NCBI GenBank assembly: GCA_051453625.1
Contig: JBOZIK010000001.1
Location: 250,076,435 to 250,127,825, forward strand
Length of the DNA: 51,391 nt
Reading direction: 5' to 3'
Source: Welwitschia mirabilis
Lineage: Eukaryota > Gnetophyta > Gnetopsida > Welwitschiales
Within the stretch, counting starts at the first letter, position 1. The number at the start of each line of letters is the position of its first letter. The position numbers and the translations under genes were made by a program. This document shows, in pieces, positions 12,481 to 22,336 of the stretch. The notes beneath the pieces are model-generated. The model was not told the DNA's origin. It ran no database searches and saw only the letters and a program-made list of their open reading frames with translations.

Positions 12481-15299
12481 CAATTATGTATGTAATGATG
12501 AAATTTTAATTATAACGTTAAGGTTACAATGACATTATTCATCATTTTCTACTAATGTTTTTGAGTAAAATAATCTTATCTTATTAAAATATAAATATTT
12601 GTTTTGATTTTCTATTTAAGGCTTTGTTAACATTTCCATGTTAAGAATTACTAATTTTGTTTTCTATTCAATCATTCTTTTTCTATGAAAAAAAGGCATG
12701 GTAAAATTTATGTTGGTCTTTCTACAAATTCATGTTTATTTAAATGTGAAGAGATTTTCTATAGGAAATATTATTTTCTATTGTCAAGTTATTATTGCCA
12801 AGTTATTGACAATAGATTTTGTGGAGTTGGATTAATAGCTTTCTAGTTTATTAAACATATTAAATATAAAATATTTAATTCAATTATGCTAGAGTTAATT
12901 AAATTAACTCTTTCAACATCAATGATTTAGAGTATCAAAATGATAACATCAGCTATAAAAAAAATTAGCATATTTTGCAAATTTAAAATGAAAGAAGGAT
13001 CTTCAACTAAATTAATAATGGATGTTATGATTTGTACAACCCACATCCTCCAAAGAAAATGAAATATTCTCATTCAATTATGGAAAAGTAGGTCAGCAAA
13101 TGTTCAAACGATGTTAAAGTCAAAGAAACCATAGAATTTGCTAAGGTTGCTAAAACTAAGAGTTGTAGAGCAAATATAGAAATTAAAAGATTATTATTCA
13201 AGATTGCAAAAGTTGATCACTAAAAATCTAAATGATGTAAAATTAAAAGGAACCAAAGAGTTTTCTTCCAAAAAACATAAAAAGGAAGATACCATTTATA
13301 GAGAAGCAAGAATCATCTGATCAAGTTTCTCATGTTTTAAAAATGTAGAAAGACATACCTTTTTGAAATTCTAGCAAAAGAATGTGTTATTTTCTTAAAG
13401 TTCAAGGATCTCACTAAAGGCCTAGAAAAACTATATGAAAACATAAAAACCTTACAAAAGAAAGTGATTTCTCACTATTTTAAAGAGACTAAATCTTTAA
13501 AGGAATTGAATCCAAAAGTCTTCAAAAATCAGAAGGTTGTTATAGCTTTAGACAAAGAAGTCTTCAAGAATTAGAAGCTTCATTAGAATAAGAGAAATTT
13601 CAACCTTCTAAAAAATAATAAGTAACTAATACTAAAATCCATTCTTTTAGTGATCAACAAAGTGTCTCTAAAATAGTTAAGTCCATATAACTGTGAAGGT
13701 AAAGGAGAATCTTAAATCTATTAAGGCAAAGGGTATTATTGAAACTGACAACATAGAGAAGACACTAAGAATAATTAAGGCAAAAAAGACCCACAGAGTT
13801 AAACATATAAGGGTTTTTAAATGAGAAAATAATGATACTTCATTATATAATATTAGATTTGTTGATTAGATTTGAATAATTTCTTCCTACTTTTGGCTTG
13901 TTAGTTGAGATACTAAAAATGCTAGATACAATAGAGTCCCTTTTTTTCTCTAATGTATTTCAAAAAAATGTAATGGCAATATTCTAAATCTTTCAAAACC
14001 CATACCAAAGATCTACCCATTACTAAAATTAGCTTAAGAAACATAACATTAGAGTTAGAGAAAAAAAGAAGGTTTTTGATAATACAAATTTCTCTTCCTT
14101 CTACTATCAATTTCTCTCTCCTTAATCCAACTTTAATTTTTCAAAATGTTATAGATCAATTTAATTATGAAAATTAGAAATACATTATAGTGCATTACCA
14201 ATTTAAAGGAGCACCTCCTCAGAAGTTTTAATTGTTTGATTTCATGTACTTAATCTTTTCAGACACAAATATTTTTAGAAGAATTAAAGCATTATAAGGA
14301 GATTACATTCTAGGCCTTATACAATTTTTTTATAACTATGGTTCTTCTATGTATTTAAGTAAATGCAATATTAGGATTTTAATGTATAACAAATAAAAAT
14401 TTAAGGGCAACATAATTTTAGGCTTCATATGTTTTATATCATAAATATTTATTTTCTTAAAATGCATCAGCAAATTTGCTTAATTTCCTCTTCCTTTTTA
14501 AAATTAAAAACATAATTGAGTCCTTTCTAAATTATCTCAGAGCTACTGCCCTTATTTTTAGATTAAAGACATTCTCCTAGTTGAATCATATCTTTAACTA
14601 ATAATAATATTACATGTGAATGTATTATAGAAGATGTATTTCTGCTCTCAATCACCTCCCTCTTAATCTCCCTCCCAATGCCTATGAAGTATAAGTTTCT
14701 GTTATTAGTTGTATCTTTGTTTTATACACAACTATTATTTCCAAATTCATTGTTTTTTGTAAAATTAATTGATAAAATATTTTAAGATATTGTTATATTT
14801 TAATATAGTGAATAACCACTTTTCCTTTAGAATATTTTGTAGTATTTTCATTTTATAGAAATTAATTAGTCATCTTTTAAAGAAAAGTAGCTCTTCCTTT
14901 CTAGATTTACATCGTCCAATAATATTTATATTCAAAATTTTTAACTATATTTACTAATTCAAATGCATTTTAGTTTACATTTTCCATTAAATATTTTGAT
15001 CTCACTAATATTTGCATAATCTTTTCTTAATCTTAGCTCACCATTTGAAATAGATATGTTTTATAAACATTCAAAATTAATATCAAAGTTTGTTTTGAAA
15101 TCATGAATAACATTGTATTTTAAAAATGAATGTTATTGTTATAATAATAAATGATCATCATTTAACCTCTTATAGTTTTATTTATAATAGCCTTTCTTTA
15201 CATACAAACTTTTATGTTAAAGTTATAGTATAATGTTTACATTTTCATGACTTAATAAACTCTTTTATTTCTACTTTCAAATCCATAGACAATTAAAAA

Positions 15300-15497
15300 T
15301 GACAAAGACAAATCCTTCATACTTTTATCTTCATTTAAAAAATTATTAATTTCGAAGAATAAATTTTACTATGAATGTTGATGTCCTTCAAATTTTATGG
15401 ATTCATGTATAAATATTTACACGTATTTGGAATCTTCTTTAAATGTGTTGTATAATTTTGATGCATCATTCAAATATTACATTTATCGTTTTAAGCC
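15300..15497 (+). repeat. internal direct repeat, right copy
   Basis: See the left copy at 12225. Similarity ends on both sides, so this is a duplicated block of about 250 bp and not obviously the LTR of another nested element. Confidence 0.7.
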
Positions 15498-17060
15498 CTC
15501 ACATGTCTAATACCTTGGAAAAAGCCTTGAAAAATTTTTATCTTTATTGTGAGATGTTAAGTTAGATTTTTATTTTAGTATAGATTTCACAGTTAGAATA
15601 AATTTTAGTTTAGAAAAATAAAAAATGTTAAAACATTTTAAACTTGATATATTTTCATGCCTTAAATTGCCCAAGCACTTCCACTTGTATAATCACTAAT
15701 CTAAACATTTTTAGGTAGTAAATCCTAAATGCCATTCACTTTACTAAATAAATCATCATTTCCTTAAGCTCCATTTTTCATTCCTTTCATTTTCATTGTT
15801 CTGCCTAATAAAATTTACCAAACTCCCTTTCCTTCCATCCACCTATAAGTTCTTAAGATTATATGATCCTATTTGATGATCCTTAATTGGAGTAAACCAT
15901 TAATAAATCATTACTTTGTCATTTTAAACTAGGTAGAATTTAAACATATCTATAGTTTTTAAAGAAATGACATTGCTTATTTTTTAGTTACTTTTTAAGA
16001 TTTAGTTTTACTTAAGGTTTTCTAATTGGAAAACATGGTTTAATTAAGGTGGATTTCACTTTCATGCTACGCAAATTATTTCATGACAATTTATGGGAAT
16101 AAGAATTTTCTTAATTAGGCTAACAAGCCAATGATCCCTTTAAGTGAATAAAAATTATTGAATATTGAAGAACATTTAAAAATAAACTAAAATATCTTCC
16201 ATCCTAAAGGTATGTTATTTTATGATTAATGAAAAGTTGGATTTAGTTAACTACATTAGCACTATGAATGTTCATTGGAAATTTAGATATAACTACTTAA
16301 TTTATGACATGTTAAATTGCATATGGGCTATAAATACTTACTGACAATGCAACAGTGACTCCTCCATTTATTAACATGTTTAACTCTAATAGAAGGATAT
16401 GTAATAACATTGAATATTGAATTATAATAGAATGCTTAAAATAAGAAATAAGACATGAATGTACAAAGGGTGAAATTGGAATAAAAAAGGTGGAATTTAA
16501 ATAGGCTTATGTATTTACTTTTCTTCCACTTGTATACTTGGAAAAGTTTTTAACTAATTTTTAATTACTTATAGGTTTACTTAGGGGATATGGTATTTGT
16601 TTGATATTGTGATCCTTTTAAACTTCCAAAAAATTATGAGAAATTTTCAATAAATGTGATTATCAATCAAGATATTCTATATTTTAAGTTTATGATTTGT
16701 TCTATTTTCTATTAGGATTAATGTTTTGTATTCCCTAAATATTACATTTTAGTTTAATCCTTTCATTACATTGGTTTTTCAAAATGCTTACTTCATGTTC
16801 ATATGCTAGCCTAATTAACTTATTCTTAAAATCCTTGTAAATTTCCTATCTTAGTAACTTTAAGGATAAAGTCTAATTTGGTTATGGTGTATGGAATTTT
16901 CTTTTGTAAATTTTTTTGATTTTGATAACTTAATTATTAAAAACTGATGAAATTTTTTTAAAAATATTATATCATTTTATTACTTATCATTTTTGCTTAA
17001 TTTTTTCATATCACAGATTTTTGAATAACTTCTTGTTAAGGATTGAGTAAAAGAATGATT

Positions 17061-17072
17061 GGGGGAGGGGGG
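17061..17072 (+). other. polypurine tract
   Basis: GGGGGAGGGGGG lies directly before the TG of the 3' LTR. A 12-base pure G/A tract at this spot is the expected plus-strand primer, and it stands out sharply in the AT-rich background. Confidence 0.85.
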
Positions 17073-17544
17073 TGTTGGGATGTAAAACTTAACATTATAC
17101 ATAAGATTAATTGATTAATTAATAAGGAGGAAACATTAAAACATATTTTTTAATCACATATTAAAGTTATCTACTCCTTTCATTGTTTTTTATGATTTTC
17201 TAAACTTTTCCTTAACATTAGTAGGTTTGTCTTTTGAAAATATTTACAAAATATTATGATAATCTAGAAAATAATATCAATGCTATCATCCAAAATTACT
17301 AAAAGTGCCAAAAAGAATCTAGAGAAAATCCTTGAATATAATGACACATGATGAATGTAAAAGATGACATGTCACAATGACATGTGGTGTAACAAGGGAA
17401 ATTAAGATATATGACATGGCATATATTAGCATCATCATCGATAGTCAAAGGGCACTTCTTAATCATGTTTTTACCTAAAGATAAAGGAATCCTCTTTATG
17501 ACTACATGTCAATCATACTTTTAACTCCATCCTTATGTAACTAT
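17073..17544 (+). repeat. 3' LTR, copy A4, left part
   Basis: Begins TGTTGGGATGTAAAACTTAA and follows copy A3 up to GTAACTAT, where the CACTA element is inserted. Bases 17542-17544 (TAT) are the left target duplication. Confidence 0.85.
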
Positions 17545-17570
17545 CACTACAAGAAATATAGGCGTTTAAG
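17545..17570 (+). repeat. left terminal inverted repeat of the CACTA element
   Basis: Starts CACTACAAGAAA, the plant CACTA hallmark. It pairs with 28025-28050. Confidence 0.9.
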
Positions 17571-17915
17571 CATTTCTAAAATGCTTTAAAAGGTGCTAAA
17601 AAATTCCTTAAAAGCTTTTAAGATGTTTCTACACAAAATGCCTTTAATGGTATTACCTTAAAAGACTACATGCTTTTGAGGCATTTCTAAGGTGTTTTAA
17701 TAAAAATGCCTTAAAAGGTCCTTTAAGGCATTTTTCTAATAAATGCATCAAAAGCTCTTTTAAAGAATTTTTTTACAAGAGATATTTCAAAAGTCTTTTA
17801 AGGTGTTTTTTTCAGAAATGCTTAAAAAAGATAGAACTAATGAATAATGCTTTCGAGATGTTTTTCCAAATAAATGCCTTAAAAGGTACAACTAATGAAT
17901 AATGCCTTTTTGTGA
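17560..17915. repeat. left subterminal repeat region
   Basis: About ten copies, in both orientations, of a motif around AAATGCCTTAAAAGG or its complement. Bases 17702-17735 form a hairpin with 14-base perfect arms (AAAAATGCCTTAAA) and a 6-base loop. In known CACTA elements such subterminal repeats bind the TNPA-type protein; that role here is inferred. Confidence 0.8.
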
Positions 17916-18292
17916 AAAGTCCAGTAGCTCTATCCATAATAGAATAGGTTATTAACTTGATGTGTGAATACAATTACTATAAGGTAATTTTGAAAAGAGA
18001 AGGAGGAAGGGAAAATAGGCTTGATTAAAGCATAAAATACTAATAAAGATAAAAGTATGGAAAAAGGTTTGACATGATTTTGTAATGATTTCATGACATT
18101 TTCTCAAAGTTGAATAGTTATCTCATAGCATTTCCTTGGTTCTGGCAATAGAGCAGGGAGCATTTTTATCTATATTTCATTTCTATTATTGCTTCATTTA
18201 TGTGAAGTGCATTTTTACAAGACTATGTTTCTAAATGATTTGCATTCTCTTTTGTTGCTTACATTAAGTTTTTAGATGATTATTCTACTATA
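17916..18292. other. CACTA interior without recognisable feature
   Basis: Lies between the subterminal repeats and the first candidate exon. AT-rich, no open frame of note. Confidence 0.5.
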
Positions 18293-18773
18293 TTATATAC
18301 ACAAAGATACATTTCCTGAGGAAGGTCCAATGTCACCTATGTTTCCATCTTCTGAAAGTATCAAACTCTTTATCATTGTTATTGTTTATATACCTCCCTT
18401 AAACAATTTAAATATAATAAAACTTGAACTGGAAGATGTAAAGTACCAACTGATAGTAAATCCAATAGAATGCGTACACAATTCCATTCATTTCATATCA
18501 AATGATAATATTGTCATCTTAATATCTCACATATTTTAATCATGCTATTTAAGTTTTGATATTACACAATTGTAACTTGAAAAAATGAAAGTAGACAACT
18601 AGGATAGAATAATAAGAAAGTATATAAAATTATAAAAAAACCATATGCATCCAACAAATAAACCTCTTCAAATAGTATTCTCAAAAAGTAAAAACCATAG
18701 CAAAAATCTACATAACTAAAATACAACATAGCCTAAACTAAAACATGAACAATTAATAAGAAAGAAAACAAAC

Positions 18774-18836
18774 CTCTTCATTTGCTTTTTCTTTGATAGC
18801 AAACACTAAATGTCTTGTCAAAGAAATTCTGTAGTT
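18774..18836 (-). pseudogene. candidate 21-codon exon
   Basis: 63 nt, phase 0 at both borders, between TTTTTTGTAG (acceptor-like) and GAG|GTTTGTTT (donor-like) on the minus strand. It reads NYRISLTRHLVFAIKEKANE plus Glu, with no stop. It is the cleanest of the candidate exons. No family is recognised. Confidence 0.4.
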
Positions 18837-19640
18837 CTACAAAAAATTGAAATAAGAAATTAGATATGACTAAAATAATATTTGTCTTTTATTGATTTTA
18901 AAATTCTTTAACATCTAGACAAGATAATAGACTAACAAATTACAAGTAATCTTAATAGTCAATGTTCACATAGTACAACAAAAGCTCACAAGTCAAGAGT
19001 TCATGTGATTTAACCATGTTGCTACCTAAAATAATGTGCTAGAAAGTCTAGAAAATTTCAAGCTCTATGAGTTCATATAATGCACATAAGTAGAAGAAAA
19101 CTTAGGAAATGAAATCAAGCTCTGTGTTTTCAATTGAATAAACAAAACATAAAAAACTATGTGCAAGCTTAAACGTTAATCAAATGATTCTATTCTTCAA
19201 AAGTAAGCTCCTATAATTAGTTCATGCAGTTAACTACACATCCAACAATAGTCATATGGCATTATCATAAGGCCCAATAAATCATTAGAATATGTACAAC
19301 TAATAAAATTTTGTAACCTCAATACAGTGATATAGACAAATATTTAAAAATACTCTAAACCATAGAGTTTGACATATACCCAAAACAAATTATTCTGAGA
19401 TTAGAATCAATAAAATAGAACTAGAAACATATAATCATGTATTTATAATATGTATTAATGGGAAATAAGTTCATTGTCATCACTAAATCGTTGTCCTATC
19501 TACTTTCCTATCCTCATCAAAAGTTGATCCTTATGCAATAGTAAAACCTTTTTAAGGAACTCAAGTTATTGTCATTCATCCTAACAGATAATAATAACCA
19601 AGTCTATCTTCAACAGAAATTTGTATTGATAAAAGAGTAT
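18837..19640. other. CACTA interior without recognisable feature
   Basis: A-rich on the plus strand; no convincing frame or repeat. It may be intron of the candidate minus-strand gene. Confidence 0.45.
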
Positions 19641-20137
19641 CATTAATGTTATCATGACAATAAAAAAAAGAAATTAATGATTTGACCAAAGCTCTTCCCA
19701 AGACAAACTTTAAACAAGCAATTACTTTCAACACATGTGCATTGTTCTAATGCATTATAACATATATACTTTCATGTAATCCACATGGGTTGGCATTTAT
19801 CAAAACAAAACTAATTCTACTATTTTATTTCTACATCCTCTACAAAAATTAAACAACAAACAAAAATATTTTACAAAAATAAACCTTAATAAAGCTAATT
19901 ATAAATAATTACCCAATAATAGAAGTGCATAAAATAGATCTAAATCTATTAATTTTATGTCTACATCCTATGCAAAAATTGAATGATGAAAAAAACATTT
20001 TACAGAAATATAAAGAAATAAATGGATAAAAAAATATAGTTAACTCAAGATTGATGTGGTAGTCAAATCATAAAGATGTTACTAATGAGTTTATGGGTCT
20101 AACTCCAAGCTAAAGTAAAACCCTAATTTTTTATTAG

Positions 20138-20339
20138 AGAGGAAAGATGAAGAGTTAAGGAAGTTGAACTCTCAGCTGGTAACTTCTGAAAGATTTCAAA
20201 TCATGAGGATAATGAGTCTGATGTTTCTAAAACGAATTACCTTAATAGAGAAAAATCAATTATATCATTGAATAATCAAAAGAATGATTTGCAAGGAAAA
20301 TTGGACACATCAAGTGAAAACATGGATAGCAAATTTTTT
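20138..20339 (+). pseudogene. coding relic, copy A (frameshifted)
   Basis: Follows TTTTTATTAG, an acceptor-like border, and opens ERKDEELRKLNSQLVTSERF. It lacks one T of the run that copy C keeps (AGATTTCAAATC against AGATTTTCAAATC), so the frame is lost at that point. The DNA is about 96% identical to copy C over 200 bp by eye. It runs into the gap at 20340. The retained intron border argues for capture at the DNA level, not from a processed RNA. Confidence 0.6.
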
Positions 20340-20439
20340 NNNNNNNNNNNNNNNNNNNNNNNNNNNNNNNNNNNNNNNNNNNNNNNNNNNNNNNNNNNNN
20401 NNNNNNNNNNNNNNNNNNNNNNNNNNNNNNNNNNNNNNN
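20340..20439. other. assembly gap (100 N)
   Basis: A run of exactly 100 N, the usual placeholder for unknown length, inside the tandem duplication. Confidence 0.99.
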
Positions 20440-20911
20440 AAAATAAGAACAAGAAATTAATGATTTGATCAAAAGCTATTCCTAAGATAGACTTTGAACA
20501 AGTAATTACTTTCAAACATGTGCACTATTATAATGCATTTTAACACATATACTTTTATGTAATCCATATAGATTGGCATTTATTAAAATAGAACCAAATA
20601 TACTATTTTATCTCTAAAGCCTCTATAAAAATTAACCAAGAAATTAAAAATTTTTAAAAAATAGACCTTAATAAAGGTAATCATAAATAATTAACCAATA
20701 ATAAAAAGTGCATAAAATAGATTTAAATCTATTAATTTTATATCTATATTATATGCAAAAATCGAATGATGACAAAAACATTAATACAAAGGAATAAATG
20801 GATAGAAAATATAATTGATTTAAGATTGATGTAGTGGCTGAATCATAAAGATGTTACTAATGAGTTGATGGGTTTAACTCTAAGATAAAGTGAAAATATA
20901 ATTTTTTGTTG

Positions 20912-21233
20912 GAGAGAAAAGATAAAGAGCTAAGGAAATTAAAGTCTCAGTTAGTAACTTTTAAAAGATTTTTAAATTGTAAGGATAATGAGGCTGATGT
21001 TTCTGAAACAAATCACCCTAATAAAGAAAAATCAAGTATATCAACTAATAACATAAGTTTAAATAATCAAAACAATGATTTATAAGGGAAATTGAACACA
21101 TCAAGTGATAATATGAATAGCAAATTTTCTGAGATGAAAGTCATGGAGAGATTTGATAATGAAGTTCTAGGAAGTAAGTTGACTGCTATAGATAATAACA
21201 TTGATTCGTAGATAGAAATTGAGCTGCTAGAAG
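20912..21233 (+). pseudogene. coding relic, copy B
   Basis: Reads ERKDKELRKLKSQLVT, then a Ser/Asn/Lys-rich stretch, GKLNTSSDNMNSKFSE, and VMERFDNEVLGSKLTA. It has two stops: TAA where copy C has CAA, and a TAG after IDS that copy C shares. It is more diverged from A and C (about 85% by eye) and has a few extra codons (STNNI). The acceptor-like AG of copy A is GG here, so this copy had lost its splice border. It runs into the gap at 21234. Confidence 0.6.
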
Positions 21234-21333
21234 NNNNNNNNNNNNNNNNNNNNNNNNNNNNNNNNNNNNNNNNNNNNNNNNNNNNNNNNNNNNNNNNNNN
21301 NNNNNNNNNNNNNNNNNNNNNNNNNNNNNNNNN
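21234..21333. other. assembly gap (100 N)
   Basis: Second run of exactly 100 N at a unit border of the duplication. Confidence 0.99.
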
Positions 21334-21801
21334 AGGAAAGATGAAGAGTTAAGGAAGTTGAAGTCTCAGCTGGTAACTTCTAAAAGATTTTCAAATCATG
21401 AGGATAATAAGTCTAATGTTTCTAAAACAAATTACCTTAATAGAGAAAAATCAATTATATCATTGAATACTCAAAAGAATGATTTGCAAGGAAAATTGAA
21501 CACATCAAGTGAAAACATGGATAGCAAATTTTTTGAGACGGAAGTCATGGAGAGATTTGAAAAGGAAGTTCTAGGAAGTAAGTTGGCTGCTACAGACAGT
21601 GACACTGATTCATAGATAGAAATTAAGCTGCCAAGAGATGATGATGATGATAAAGAAAGTGTAAAAAAAGAACTTGAAGATGGTAAGAATTTGGATGATA
21701 CTAAAGAAATGGAGAACTTGAAGAATGAAACTGAAGAAAGAGATTCTAAAGTATTGCAAAGTAAAGATATTAATTTATTTAATGATGAGAAGAATAAATA
21801 G
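21334..21801 (+). pseudogene. Lys/Glu-rich coding relic, copy C (longest, 156 codons)
   Basis: One frame runs from the gap to 21801 with a single internal stop (TAG at 21613, shared with copy B) where about a dozen would be expected by chance. It opens RKDEELRKLKSQLVTSKRF, a probable helix. A Ser/Asn-rich linker follows, then VMERFEKEVLGSKLAATDSD, an acidic DDDDD tract, and a charged, coiled-coil-like tail with KKELEDGKNLDDTKEMENLK and ETEERDSKVL. It ends AAATAG|GTAACA, which would be a normal donor CAG|GTAACA before C-to-T decay, so this is probably an exon. I do not recognise the gene. The charge and helix pattern would suit a coiled-coil protein. It is probably a host fragment carried by the CACTA element; a transposon-encoded protein is the alternative. 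Confidence 0.65.
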
Positions 21802-22314
21802 GTAACAAATCATCCATGAAAACAAGTTTGATTTCTATACATCTATCAAAATTTCTACTAAGCATCCTTTAAGATAGAATTAAAATTTTTGTTAATTGTA
21901 TAATGTAAATATTTTCATGTAGTAGTGTTTAATTGGTTACTTCTTTTAAGTTTTCAATTTGAAACACATGAAGCATAGCATGGTAGTCACATATTTTTAT
22001 GACCTCAAAAAAAAAGAATAAAAAATACAATAGAAATGCATTATTTTTGCATAAATCTAATCTTGAATGAATACCTAATAATAAAAAGTGCAAGAAATGG
22101 ATCTAAATCTATCATTTTTATCTCTAAAACTTCTACAAAAATTAAATAATGAAGAAAATTTTTAATAAAAATATACAAAAATAACAGAAAAAAATTATAG
22201 TACAATGCATTGATTGCTTTTAGGTCTATTTTGATGCATTATAATAGTTCATTATAACCTCATTGATCATTTTTAGTAAGCATATATGATCAACATTACC
22301 CCATGCCCAAGTAA
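21802..22314. other. CACTA interior, partly a further degenerate copy of the duplicated intron block
   Basis: Bases about 22060-22170 repeat the AATAATAAAAAGTGCA and GATCTAAATCTAT block of copies A and B. The rest is featureless. Confidence 0.5.
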
Positions 22315-22336
22315 AAATGCCAACCCATGTGGATTA
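22315..22336 (-). repeat. 22-bp perfect inverted copy of 19777-19798
   Basis: Reads, on the minus strand, TAATCCACATGGGTTGGCAT plus TT, identical to the plus strand at 19777-19798. The flanks do not align, so this is a small inverted fragment of the duplicated unit. Confidence 0.75.

Larger units (their letters stand above)
10491..17060 (+). pseudogene. decayed internal (gag-pol) region of the retrotransposon
   Basis: About 6.6 kb with frames broken by many stops. The most protein-like pieces are as follows. At about 11749-11877 a frame reads KWINESRRDNLQIISLRNEE and on through a Glu/Lys-rich helix, which I take as probable gag. At about 12220-12310 a frame runs through KSFKLLSSPKNDILHELLNK. 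At 13000-13810 there is a long Lys-rich, stop-riddled stretch. From about 13850 to 17050 only AT-rich sequence is seen. I could not find protease, reverse transcriptase, RNase H or integrase motifs. Either these are beyond recognition or the element lacked them. The frames at 11325-11546 and 13922-14110 (minus) do not resemble known proteins. Confidence 0.5.
19665..21640 (+). repeat. tandem duplication of a roughly 0.8-1 kb unit, three copies with two gaps
   Basis: The block starting AAATTAATGATTTGA is at 19671 and again at 20454. Each copy continues through CATGTGCA, TAATCCA..., GTGCATAAAATAGAT, and then the coding relic. Copy A is 19665-20339, copy B 20440-21233, and copy C (coding part only) starts at 21334. 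The intron-like part also holds about 130-bp subrepeats around TCTA, CAAAAATT and AATGATGA. A weaker piece recurs near 22060-22170. Both 100-N gaps fall at unit borders, so the true copy number is uncertain. Confidence 0.8.

Noticed and set aside
18255-18300. Plus-strand FLDDYS, similar to a copia integrase motif
   Set aside because: Six residues only, with no flanking integrase sequence; it also overlaps a minus-strand exon candidate.
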